Below, one piece after another: positions 1 to 8,654 of a stretch of 64,000 nt of DNA; the first letter of the stretch is position 1; the number at the start of each line of letters is the position of its first letter. The notes under the pieces were generated by a model, which worked only from the letters and a program-made list of their open reading frames with translations, ran no database searches and had not been told where the DNA came from. Made by a program: the position numbers and the translations under genes. Origin of the DNA: Corallococcus soli (lineage in GTDB: Bacteria; Myxococcota; Myxococcia; Myxococcales; Myxococcaceae); the NCBI RefSeq assembly GCF_014930455.1, contig NZ_JAAIYO010000010.1, positions 270,730 to 334,729 of the forward strand, given 5' to 3'.

Positions 1-201
1 GGCATCTTCCAGGTCATCCTCCACCGGGGCGCGAAGGTGAAGGACACGGCGGGCTTCGCCTTCGAGGACGACTCGGGTCTGGTGAAGTGGGCCGCGGTGG
101 ACCGGGGCATCGTCACGCTCCAGGACGCGAAGGACGTGAAGGCGAAGAAGGCGGCCCTGGTGAAGCTGGTGGGCCGGTGGATCCAGGCCACCGTGGCCTG
201 A
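1..201 (+). CDS. 3' end of an unidentified protein (partial)
   Basis: Only the last 66 codons are inside the window, open from base 1 in frame 1 and ending in TGA at 199-201. The visible peptide is hydrophilic with a lysine-rich stretch (DAKDVKAKKAALVK) and ends in WIQATVA. I see no domain I can name. It reads in the same direction as hslV, 81 bases upstream of it. The in-frame codon use is typical of neighbouring genes, which supports it being real. Confidence 0.55.
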   Translation, partial: GIFQVILHRGAKVKDTAGFAFEDDSGLVKWAAVDRGIVTLQDAKDVKAKKAALVKLVGRWIQATVA

Positions 202-282
202 AGGGCCCTCACAGGGTGAGGGAGCGGACAGCCGGGCCGTGTTTGCTGGTGGGGGCGGGGCGGGCTTGTTAAACCTCCCGCC

Positions 283-810
283 ATGTTCCACGGCACCACC
301 ATCCTCTGCGTCCGCCGCGACCAGAAGGTCGTCATCGCGGGCGACGGCCAGGTCAGCCTCGACAAGACCATCATGAAGAACACGGCGCGCAAGGTGCGCC
401 GCATTGGCGACGGGCAGGTGCTCGCCGGCTTCGCGGGCAGCACCGCGGACGCCTTCACGCTCTTCGAGCGCTTCGAGGCCAAGTTCAAGGAGCACCAGAA
501 GAACCTGACCCGCGCCTGCGTGGAACTGGGCAAGGACTGGCGCACCGACCGCTTCCTGCGCCGCCTGGAGGCGCTGCTCATCGTCGCGGACCGGGAGAAG
601 ACCTTCATCCTCTCCGGCGCGGGGGACGTCATCGAACCCGACCACGGCATCGCCGCGGTGGGCAGCGGTGGCTCCTACGCGCTGTCCGCCGCGAGAGCGC
701 TCCAGGCGAACACCCAGATGTCGGCCCGCGACATCTGCACGCAGTCCATGGCCATCGCCGCGGACATCTGCGTCTACACGAACTCCAACGTCACCTACGA
801 AGAGCTCTGA
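283..810 (+). CDS. hslV: ATP-dependent protease peptidase subunit HslV (ClpQ)
   Basis: Peptidase of the HslUV (ClpYQ) complex, a cytoplasmic proteasome-like protease. HslV forms a double hexamer with N-terminal threonine active sites that degrades proteins unfolded by HslU. The 175-residue protein has the family hallmarks: a short N-terminal segment before a TT pair (Thr5 aligns with the catalytic Thr exposed after processing), [29 protein letters not shown] and the IYTN-like ICVYTN near the C-terminus. Length is normal. It lies 12 bases before hslU on the same strand, as in most bacteria, so the two are almost certainly one operon. No clear Shine-Dalgarno sequence precedes the ATG. Confidence 0.97.
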   Translation: MFHGTTILCVRRDQKVVIAGDGQVSLDKTIMKNTARKVRRIGDGQVLAGFAGSTADAFTLFERFEAKFKEHQKNLTRACVELGKDWRTDRFLRRLEALLIVADREKTFILSGAGDVIEPDHGIAAVGSGGSYALSAARALQANTQMSARDICTQSMAIAADICVYTNSNVTYEEL

Positions 811-822
811 GAGGACCGCCCC

Positions 823-2220
<1,398 letters not shown>

Positions 2221-2265
2221 CGCGCTAGCGTCCCCGTCGTTGTCCCCCCTGAAGCCGCACGAATC

Positions 2266-3510
2266 GTGAGGAAGACCGCCTTGCCGCATCCGTCGCCATC
2301 CCCCGCCGCCGCCCCTGGCAACGACGCCCTCATGCAGAAGGCGAAGCAGCACCTGCTGCAGAACTACAAGCAGCAACCCATCGCCCTGGTGCGGGGGCAG
2401 GGCACGCGGGTGTGGGACGCGGATGGCAAGGCGTACCTGGACTGCATCGGCGGCATCGCCGTGTGCGCGCTGGGCCACTGCCACCCGGAGGTCGTCGCGG
2501 CGGCGAAGGCGCAGTTGGATCTGCTGTGGCACGTCTCCAACGTCTTCTATTCACAGCCGCAGATCGACCTGGCCGAACAGCTGACGGACTGGGCGGGCCT
2601 GCCGCGCGCGTTCTTCTGCAACTCCGGCGCGGAGGCGAACGAGGCGCTGATCAAGCTCACCCGCAAGGTGATGAAGGACCGGGGCACGCCGGAGCGCTTC
2701 GAGCTCATCACCTTCGACAAGAGCTTCCACGGCCGCACCCTGGCCACCGTCACCGCCACCGGCCAGCCGAAGTACCACGCGGGCTTCGAGCCGCTGCCCG
2801 CGGGCTTCCGGCACGTCCCGTACGGGGACCTGGAGGCGGTGCGCCGCGCCGTGGGGCCCGCCACCGCCGCCATCCTCGTGGAGCCCATCCAGGGCGAGGG
2901 TGGGGTGCGCATGGCGCCCCCGGGCTTCATGAAGGGCCTGCGGGAGCTGTGCGACGCGCAGGGCCTGCTGCTGCTCGTGGATGAGGTCCAGACGGGCATG
3001 GGCCGCACGGGCCTGCCCTTCGGCTTCATGCACGACGGCATCCAGCCGGACGCCATCAGCGTCGCCAAGGCCCTGGGCAACGGCCTGCCCATGGGCGCCA
3101 TGCTCTGCCGCGAGGAGCTGGCGAAGAGCCTCACCCCCGGCACCCACGGCTCCACCTTCGGCGGCAACCTGGTGTCCGCCGCTGCGGCCAACGTCGTCCT
3201 GCGGCTCCTGCGCCAGCCCGGCCTGCTGCCGGACGTGCAGGCGAAGGGCGAGCACTTCCTCGCGGGCGCGCGGACGCTCCAGGCGGCGCTGCCCCAAGGG
3301 CGCATCCAGGCCGTGCGCGGGCGGGGGATGCTGCTGGGCGTCGAACTGGACCGCGAGGTCGCGCCCGTCATCGCGAAGCTGCGCGACGCCGGACTGCTGG
3401 TGAACTCCGCGGGGGAGACGACGCTGAGATTCGCCCCCGCGCTCACCATCACCCGGCAGGAACTGGACGAAGCCCTGGGCATCCTCCAGCGTGTGCTGGC
3501 TTCCCTCTAG
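2266..3510 (+). CDS. argD: acetylornithine/succinyldiaminopimelate aminotransferase family (class III, PLP)
   Basis: PLP-dependent class III aminotransferase, most likely acetylornithine aminotransferase of arginine biosynthesis (N-acetylornithine + 2-oxoglutarate to N-acetylglutamate semialdehyde + glutamate). Visible motifs are CNSGAEANEALIK for cofactor binding, LLVDEVQTGMGRTG, and SVAKALGNGLPMGAML with the Schiff-base lysine at about residue 268. At 414 residues it is slightly longer than usual because of a roughly 20-residue proline/alanine-rich N-terminal extension from the GTG start; translation could instead begin at an internal ATG (DALMQKAKQ). A broader specificity (ornithine or 4-aminobutyrate) cannot be excluded from sequence. 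It follows hslU by 45 bases. Confidence 0.85.
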   Translation: MRKTALPHPSPSPAAAPGNDALMQKAKQHLLQNYKQQPIALVRGQGTRVWDADGKAYLDCIGGIAVCALGHCHPEVVAAAKAQLDLLWHVSNVFYSQPQIDLAEQLTDWAGLPRAFFCNSGAEANEALIKLTRKVMKDRGTPERFELITFDKSFHGRTLATVTATGQPKYHAGFEPLPAGFRHVPYGDLEAVRRAVGPATAAILVEPIQGEGGVRMAPPGFMKGLRELCDAQGLLLLVDEVQTGMGRTGLPFGFMHDGIQPDAISVAKALGNGLPMGAMLCREELAKSLTPGTHGSTFGGNLVSAAAANVVLRLLRQPGLLPDVQAKGEHFLAGARTLQAALPQGRIQAVRGRGMLLGVELDREVAPVIAKLRDAGLLVNSAGETTLRFAPALTITRQELDEALGILQRVLASL

Positions 3511-3537
3511 CCGTCTTTCCGGGGAGCAGCCCGTTGG

Positions 3538-4941
3538 ATGGGGGCGTTTGACGCCCTGCGTCCCAGACACCTACACTCGGGGATTCGCTTGAGCGCGCCC
3601 AACCCCATCGTCGGCCTGGGGGGCCGGACCGACCACATCGCCACGGTGCCCCACCTGGACCTGTCCCGCCTCCAGCTCAGTCCGGAAGAGGGGACGGTGC
3701 TGGGGCTGGTGGGCCGTGTCGAGCGCATCGACGCGGTGCTGTCCCGCTCCGCGCTGGGCGAGGCCCGGACCATCGCCGTGCTGCTGTCGCTGCGCGCCAA
3801 GGGCGCCATCGTCCCCGCGCGCGTGGTGCCGCGCACGACGCCCGCCGCCCCGGCCGTGGACGCCTCCATGGCGGAGGAGGTGGACCTGGAGCCCGAACAG
3901 AAGCGGGAGATCATCGAGCTGGAGCGCTCGCTGGACGGGATGGACCACCACGCCGTGCTGGGCGTGTCCCGGGGGGCCACCGCCGCGGAGGTGAAGCAGG
4001 CCTACTACAACGCGTCGCGGCGCTTCCACCCGGACCGCTACTTCGGCAAGAACCTGGGCAGCTTCCGCGCCCGGCTGGAGCGCATCTTCAAGCGCCTCAC
4101 CGACGCCCAGAACGCGCTCAGCCGCGCGGAGCCGCGCCCCGCCGCGGCGGCGCCCCCCGTGACGTCGTCCTCCGCGCCCCGGCCGGTCCCCGCGTCCCCG
4201 GCCCCCGTGCGGCCGCCCTCGGGCGCCTTCGCGTCGGTCCAGCCCCAGGTGCGGCCACCCTCGGGCGCCTTCGCGTCGGTCCAGCCCCAGGCGCGGCCAC
4301 CCTCGGGGGCCTTCGCGTCGGTCCAGCCCACGGCGGCCCCCGCCGAGCCCGTGGATCCGGAGTCGGAGGCCCGCCGCGCGGAGCGTCAGGCCCGGCTGGC
4401 GCGCCATCCGTACATGGCGCGCACCCACAAGCTCACGGAGCTCATCGCCCGGGGCAGGGCGGCCACGGCGCGCGGCGACTTCGAGCGGGCCTACCAGGAC
4501 TTCAACCACGTGCTGGGCCTGGACCCAAAGAACCGCGAGGTCGCCGCGCTGCTCGTCGACGCGCGCCGCAAGCACGACCTGCACCGCGCGCAGGCGGAGG
4601 TGGAGCGGGGCCAGGAGCTGGAGATGCGCGGGGACTTCGCCGGAGCGCACGCGGCCTACAAGCTGGCCGTGTCGCTCAACGGCGACAACCCGGAGGCGGC
4701 CTACCAGGCGGCGCGCGTGGGCCGCGAGCTGGCGCACGACGTCCAGGAGGTGCGGGCGCTCGCCCAGCGGGCGGTGGAATTGAAGCCCGGCCGCGCGGAT
4801 TATCAACTGCTGCTGGCCCATGTGCTGCTGGCGGTGGGGCAGAAGAAGCCGGCCAAGCACCACTACGAGGAGGTCGTGCGCCTGGATCCGGACAACGCCG
4901 AGGCCCGTGCGGCCCTCAAGAAGTTGCGTTGGACGTTCTAG
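3538..4941 (+). CDS. J-domain protein with C-terminal TPR repeats
   Basis: Probable Hsp40-type co-chaperone. The first ~125 residues resemble no domain I can name. A J-domain starts near residue 132 with the invariant HPD at residues 164-166, needed to stimulate Hsp70 ATPase. Next is a proline/alanine-rich linker holding three near-perfect copies of RPPSGAFASVQP (residues about 225-264). The C-terminal 190 residues look like TPR repeats (ARGDFERAYQDFNHVLGLDP; GDFAGAHAAYKLAVSLN). It has no G/F or zinc-finger region, so it is not a classical DnaJ. The Hsp70 gene starts 18 bases downstream and is the obvious partner. The start is uncertain; a TTG at 3591 (start of LSAPNP) is an alternative. Confidence 0.88.
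   Translation: MGAFDALRPRHLHSGIRLSAPNPIVGLGGRTDHIATVPHLDLSRLQLSPEEGTVLGLVGRVERIDAVLSRSALGEARTIAVLLSLRAKGAIVPARVVPRTTPAAPAVDASMAEEVDLEPEQKREIIELERSLDGMDHHAVLGVSRGATAAEVKQAYYNASRRFHPDRYFGKNLGSFRARLERIFKRLTDAQNALSRAEPRPAAAAPPVTSSSAPRPVPASPAPVRPPSGAFASVQPQVRPPSGAFASVQPQARPPSGAFASVQPTAAPAEPVDPESEARRAERQARLARHPYMARTHKLTELIARGRAATARGDFERAYQDFNHVLGLDPKNREVAALLVDARRKHDLHRAQAEVERGQELEMRGDFAGAHAAYKLAVSLNGDNPEAAYQAARVGRELAHDVQEVRALAQRAVELKPGRADYQLLLAHVLLAVGQKKPAKHHYEEVVRLDPDNAEARAALKKLRWTF
4210..4329 (+). repeat. three tandem 42-bp coding repeats in the J-protein linker
   Basis: Copies begin at 4210, 4252 and 4294, the last being slightly shorter. They encode RPPSGAFASVQPQV, RPPSGAFASVQPQA and RPPSGAFASVQP. 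The DNA copies differ at only a few third positions, which suggests recent expansion by slippage or unequal exchange. Confidence 0.9.
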
Positions 4942-4959
4942 TGAGGTGCATGCTCCCCC

Positions 4960-6804
4960 ATGGCTGAGTCCGAACCGCTCATTGGCATCGACCTGGGGAC
5001 GACGAACAGCCTCGTCGCCACCGTGCAGGACGGTCAGCCCCTCATCATCAAGAACCGCACCGGCGTGCCCCTCACCCCGTCCGTGGTGGCGGTGTCGAAG
5101 AACGGCAAGCGGCTGGTGGGCGGCATCGCCAAGCGGCAGGCCATCACCAACCCGCAGGAGACGGTGTCCGCGGCCAAGCGCCTCATCGGGCGCAAGTTCT
5201 CCTCGCGCCCGGTGCAGGACGCGATGCGCGCCCTGACGTACCAGGTGGTGTGCGGCGCGCACGACGACGTGCGCATCCGCCTGGCCGGCCGCGACCTGGC
5301 CGTGCCGGAGGTCAGCGCGATGATATTGGCCGAGCTGAAGGCGGACGCGGAGGCCCACTTCGGCCGGCCCGTCACCCAGGCCGTCATCACCGTGCCGGCC
5401 TACTTCAACGACGGCCAGCGCCAGGCCACCAAGGACGCGGGCCGCATCGCCGGGCTGGACGTGCTGCGCATCATCAACGAGCCCACGGCGGCGGCGCTGG
5501 CGTACGGCTTCGGGCGCACGGTGAACGGGAAGATCGCCGTGTTGGACCTGGGCGGCGGCACCTTCGACGTGTCGGTGCTGGAGATCAACAACGGCATCTT
5601 CGACGTGGTGGCGACGGGCGGCGACACCTTCCTGGGCGGCGAGGACTGGGACCACCGCATCATCGAATGGATGGTGTTCGGCTTCGCGAAGGAGCACGGC
5701 ATCGACCTGCGCAAGGACCGCATGGCGTTGCAGCGGCTGAAGGACGCCGCGGAGAAGGCCAAGGTGGAGCTGTCGTCGGTGAAGGAGACGCAGGTGCACC
5801 TGCCCTTCATCTGCACGCCGCCGGGCGGAGGCGCCGCGCTGCACCTGCAGTCCACGCTCACCCGCGAGAAGCTGGAGGACCTGACAGCGGACCTGGGCGA
5901 GCGCCTGGTGGGCATCACGTCCGAGGTGCTGGGCGAGGCGAACGTGCGCCCCTCGGAGCTCAAGGAGGTCGTCCTCGTGGGGGGCATGTCGCGCATGCCC
6001 CGCATCGTGGAGCAGGTGCGCCAGTACTTCCGCCGCGAGCCCTGCAAGGGCGTGCACGCGGAGGAGGTGGTGGCCCTGGGCGCCGCCATCCAGGCGCACG
6101 CGCTGGTGGCGCAGGAAGGCGAGCTGCTGCTGCTGGACGTCACGCCGCAGAGCATGGGCGTGGCCATCGCGGGCGGCTACGTGCGCCGGCTGATTCCGCG
6201 CAACACCACCGTGCCCACGTCCGCGACGGAGGTGTTCGCCACGTCCAAGGACTTCCAGCGCACGGTGAAGATCATGGTGCTCCAGGGCGAGCACGAACTG
6301 GCGCACCACAACGAGCTGCTGGGCGAGTTCCTCCTCACCGGCCTGCGCGAAGCGCCGCGCGGCCAGGTGGAGATAGAGGTGACGTTCGACATCAACGCGG
6401 AGGGCATCGTGTCCGTGTCCGCCAGGGACCGGGACACGGGCCTGCGCCAGTCCATCACCGTCACCGCGTCCAGCGGCCTCACGGAAGACGAGCTGCGCCG
6501 CATCATGGACGAGCAGCGCGACTGGCTCGTCACCGCCCGGGCCTCGGAGGAGCTGAAAACCCGGCGCGTGGAGCTGGACACCCTCGCCCGCGACCTGGTG
6601 GACGCGCTCTCCCGCGTGCGGCTCCTGCCCGGCGCCGGGGGCCTCTCCCCGGACGTCGTCGCCCGCGCGGAGCTGGCCCTGGACCACGCCCGGCAGGTGC
6701 GCGGAGGCGAGGACGTGGGCGCGCTCACGCGGGCCTGCGAGGCGCTCTCCCAGAGCCTGCCGCTCTTGCGCTCGGCCAGTCCGCGCGGGACGCCGGGAAG
6801 GTAG
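4960..6804 (+). CDS. Hsp70 family chaperone (DnaK paralogue)
   Basis: Cytoplasmic Hsp70 ATPase of 614 residues. The nucleotide-binding domain shows the phosphate-1 motif [10 protein letters not shown] near the N-terminus, [43 protein letters not shown] and [13 protein letters not shown]. The substrate-binding domain follows ([26 protein letters not shown]). The lid is shorter and more divergent than in DnaK and lacks the EEVD-like acidic tail. Flanked by a J-domain/TPR protein and a TPR protein rather than grpE-dnaK-dnaJ, it is probably a specialised Hsp70. Myxobacteria have many such paralogues, and M. xanthus SglK and StkA act in exopolysaccharide production and motility; I cannot say whether this is either. 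Confidence 0.93.
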   Translation: MAESEPLIGIDLGTTNSLVATVQDGQPLIIKNRTGVPLTPSVVAVSKNGKRLVGGIAKRQAITNPQETVSAAKRLIGRKFSSRPVQDAMRALTYQVVCGAHDDVRIRLAGRDLAVPEVSAMILAELKADAEAHFGRPVTQAVITVPAYFNDGQRQATKDAGRIAGLDVLRIINEPTAAALAYGFGRTVNGKIAVLDLGGGTFDVSVLEINNGIFDVVATGGDTFLGGEDWDHRIIEWMVFGFAKEHGIDLRKDRMALQRLKDAAEKAKVELSSVKETQVHLPFICTPPGGGAALHLQSTLTREKLEDLTADLGERLVGITSEVLGEANVRPSELKEVVLVGGMSRMPRIVEQVRQYFRREPCKGVHAEEVVALGAAIQAHALVAQEGELLLLDVTPQSMGVAIAGGYVRRLIPRNTTVPTSATEVFATSKDFQRTVKIMVLQGEHELAHHNELLGEFLLTGLREAPRGQVEIEVTFDINAEGIVSVSARDRDTGLRQSITVTASSGLTEDELRRIMDEQRDWLVTARASEELKTRRVELDTLARDLVDALSRVRLLPGAGGLSPDVVARAELALDHARQVRGGEDVGALTRACEALSQSLPLLRSASPRGTPGR

Positions 6805-6878
6805 CCACGCATGCCCGGCCTCCCCGTCCGCTCCCGCCGTGCCCCCCGTCCGCGTCCCGCGCCGCGACGGAGTCACCC

Positions 6879-7664
6879 ATGAACACGCTCCGGGCCAGGC
6901 AACTGGTGGAAGCCGGGTTGCTGTTGCGGCTGAGTGGTGACGTGCCGGGCGCGGAGCGGCTCTTCGTCCGGGCGCTGGAGCTGGATCCCGCGAACGCGCG
7001 CGCGCGCCAGCTGCTGGCGCAGGGGCCCGGCTCCGCGTCGCCGGTGAACGCCGCGGCGCCCGACCTGGAAGGGGACTGGGGCGCCTGGGCCGAAGCCGCC
7101 AGCCCCGGCCCCGCGGAGCCGCTGCCGGAGTCGGTGAGCCTCCCGGAGGGGACGGGGGCGCCGGGGGACGCGTTGGACCTCATCGCGGAGGCGCACCGCA
7201 CGCAGGAGTTCGGCCTCCCGGAGACGTGCTCCGGGATGGGGCCGCTCCCCCAGGGCTCGGAGGTGGAGTGCCTGCTCCAGGGGGCGGAGGACCTCCTGAC
7301 GCTGGATGACCACTCGGGCGCTGTGGACCTGCTGCGCCGGGCCCAGTCGCTGGCCCCGGAGGACCCGCGCGTGGAGGCGCTGCGCGACCGCAGCGAGCGC
7401 ATCCTGGTGGGCATGCTGGAGGCCCGCCTGGGGGACCTGAACCGGATGCCGCGCGTGCGGTTGCAGCCGGACGACATCATCTGGCTCAACCTGGACCACC
7501 GCGCGGGCTTCGTGCTCGCGCAGATTGACGGCGCGGTGAGCTTCGACGACCTGTTCGCGCTGTCCGGGATGTCGCGGCTGGACACCGCGCGCATCCTCGC
7601 GCAGCTGCTCGACGAGGGCATCATCGCCCCCGGCGAGCCGCCCGTGCCTACGCGGGGCGGATGA
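6879..7664 (+). CDS. TPR-containing protein of the chaperone cluster
   Basis: A 261-residue soluble protein starting at the ATG at 6879, 74 bases after the Hsp70 gene. The N-terminus (QLVEAGLLLRLSGDVPGAE) and a central stretch (DDHSGAVDLLRRAQSLAPED) look like tetratricopeptide repeats separated by an acidic, low-complexity linker. The C-terminal ~70 residues (VRLQPDDIIWLNLDHRAG; FDDLFALSGM) form a compact globular piece that I recall on other myxobacterial regulatory proteins but cannot name. Cluster position suggests it works with the Hsp70/J pair. Its last 17 bases overlap the end of the convergent MaoC gene. Confidence 0.75.
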   Translation: MNTLRARQLVEAGLLLRLSGDVPGAERLFVRALELDPANARARQLLAQGPGSASPVNAAAPDLEGDWGAWAEAASPGPAEPLPESVSLPEGTGAPGDALDLIAEAHRTQEFGLPETCSGMGPLPQGSEVECLLQGAEDLLTLDDHSGAVDLLRRAQSLAPEDPRVEALRDRSERILVGMLEARLGDLNRMPRVRLQPDDIIWLNLDHRAGFVLAQIDGAVSFDDLFALSGMSRLDTARILAQLLDEGIIAPGEPPVPTRGG

Positions 7665-8130
7665 CGGCCGTCCACACGCCGCGCACCACCGGCTCGCCGC
7701 GCGCGTTGAGCGTCTCCGTGGCGACGACGAGGAAGTCCATCCCGGCCTTGCGGTACAGCTCGTGGATGTGGCCCGTGGTGGTGAGCACGTCCCCGGGGCG
7801 CATCACGCCCAGGAACTCCAGCTCCTGCTCGCCGTGCACCAGCCGCACGCGGTCCACGCCCAGCTCCGGATCCGCGATGGCGGCGCTGAAGGGGCGGATG
7901 GCGAACACCACCGCGAAGCTGGGAAAGGCGATGACGTCGCCGTAGGGCCCCGCCTTCGCCGCGTCGTCCGCGTAGAGCAGGGGACTGACGTGGGCGGGCG
8001 GCTCGCCGAAGGTGCCCGCGGAGGGCACGGAGCCCGCGAGGATGAGGGAGAACTCGCGCAGCTTCTCCCGGCCGATTTCATACGTGAAGGGGCCGTAGGA
8101 GCGGCCGACGAACTTCGGGTCCAGGGCCAT
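7648..8130 (-). CDS. MaoC-like N-terminal (HadA-type) dehydratase subunit
   Basis: A 160-residue hot-dog-fold protein starting at the ATG complementary to 8128-8130. FVGRSYGPFTYEIGREKLREF and the HVSPLLYADD region are typical of the MaoC N-terminal or FAS1-like dehydratase family. In mycobacterial HadAB/HadBC this subunit is non-catalytic, binds substrate and pairs with a catalytic MaoC subunit. The partner gene is immediately upstream with 2 bases between stop and start, so the two are translationally coupled and probably form an (R)-3-hydroxyacyl thioester dehydratase. Natural substrate (acyl-CoA or acyl-ACP) is not determinable here. Confidence 0.85.
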   Translation of the reverse strand: MALDPKFVGRSYGPFTYEIGREKLREFSLILAGSVPSAGTFGEPPAHVSPLLYADDAAKAGPYGDVIAFPSFAVVFAIRPFSAAIADPELGVDRVRLVHGEQELEFLGVMRPGDVLTTTGHIHELYRKAGMDFLVVATETLNARGEPVVRGVWTAVIRPA

Positions 8131-8132
8131 GG

Positions 8133-8528
8133 CTATCCGAGCGAGGTTTCGACGACGGCGCCCCGGAGGACGGGCTCGCCGCGCTGGTTGGTGGCGGTGA
8201 CTTCCGTGCGCAGCCGGCCATCCGCGATGGCGACGACGCGGCCCTGGAAGGTGACGGTGTCCTCGGGCAGCACCGGCCGGGAGAAGCGCACCCGCACGCG
8301 GCGCACCAGGCCCGGGTCCCCCACGAAGACGGCCACGGCCTCCACGGCCCAGCCCAGCGTGCAGAGGCCCTGGAGGATGACGCCGTCGAAGCCGGCGAGC
8401 TTGCCCACCTCCGGGTCGATGTGGATGGGGTTGTAGTCCCCGGAAGCGCCCGCGTAATACACCGGCCGCAGCCGGTCGCACTGGCGGACGTGCGTGAAGG
8501 TGTCTCCCACCTGGAACGTGCGTGCCAT
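8133..8528 (-). CDS. MaoC-like (HadB-type) dehydratase, catalytic subunit
   Basis: A 131-residue MaoC dehydratase. The hydratase-2 motif is present as YYAGASGDYNPIHIDPEVG (residues about 24-42), carrying the catalytic Asp/His pair (D in GDYNPIH). GVILQGLCTLGW and PVLPEDTVTFQGRV are also typical. It catalyses reversible dehydration of (R)-3-hydroxyacyl thioesters. It is the first gene of a two-gene unit with the HadA-type subunit 2 bases downstream. The intergenic space upstream is shared with the terminator of the M36 protease gene. Confidence 0.9.
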   Translation of the reverse strand: MARTFQVGDTFTHVRQCDRLRPVYYAGASGDYNPIHIDPEVGKLAGFDGVILQGLCTLGWAVEAVAVFVGDPGLVRRVRVRFSRPVLPEDTVTFQGRVVAIADGRLRTEVTATNQRGEPVLRGAVVETSLG

Positions 8529-8569
8529 GAGGCGGCCAAGCCTACTGCCCCCCGCGCGCGGGTGTCCGG

Positions 8570-8613
8570 TGGAAAGAAGAGAGGGGCGGCTCCCGTGTCG
8601 GGAACCGCCCCTC
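8570..8613 (-). terminator. hairpin terminator after the M36 protease gene
   Basis: A 9-bp GC stem (8581-8589 with 8605-8613), extended by a 4-bp inner stem across one mismatch and closed by a short loop, lies 42 bases past the protease stop. Read on the minus strand it is followed by a pyrimidine-rich tail (TCTTCTTTCC). The tail is not a pure T run, so efficiency is uncertain. Confidence 0.6.
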
Positions 8614-8654
8614 GTTCACTTCAGGGCTTCAGATTGCCGAAGCCGTTGGGTGCC

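Noticed and set aside
4210..4329. CRISPR-like array
   Set aside because: The units are contiguous coding repeats without spacers, in frame with the J-domain protein.
3571..6876. 1101-codon open frame antisense to the J-protein and Hsp70 genes
   Set aside because: Low-complexity translation rich in Arg, His, Leu and Gly; both genes on the other strand are unambiguous.
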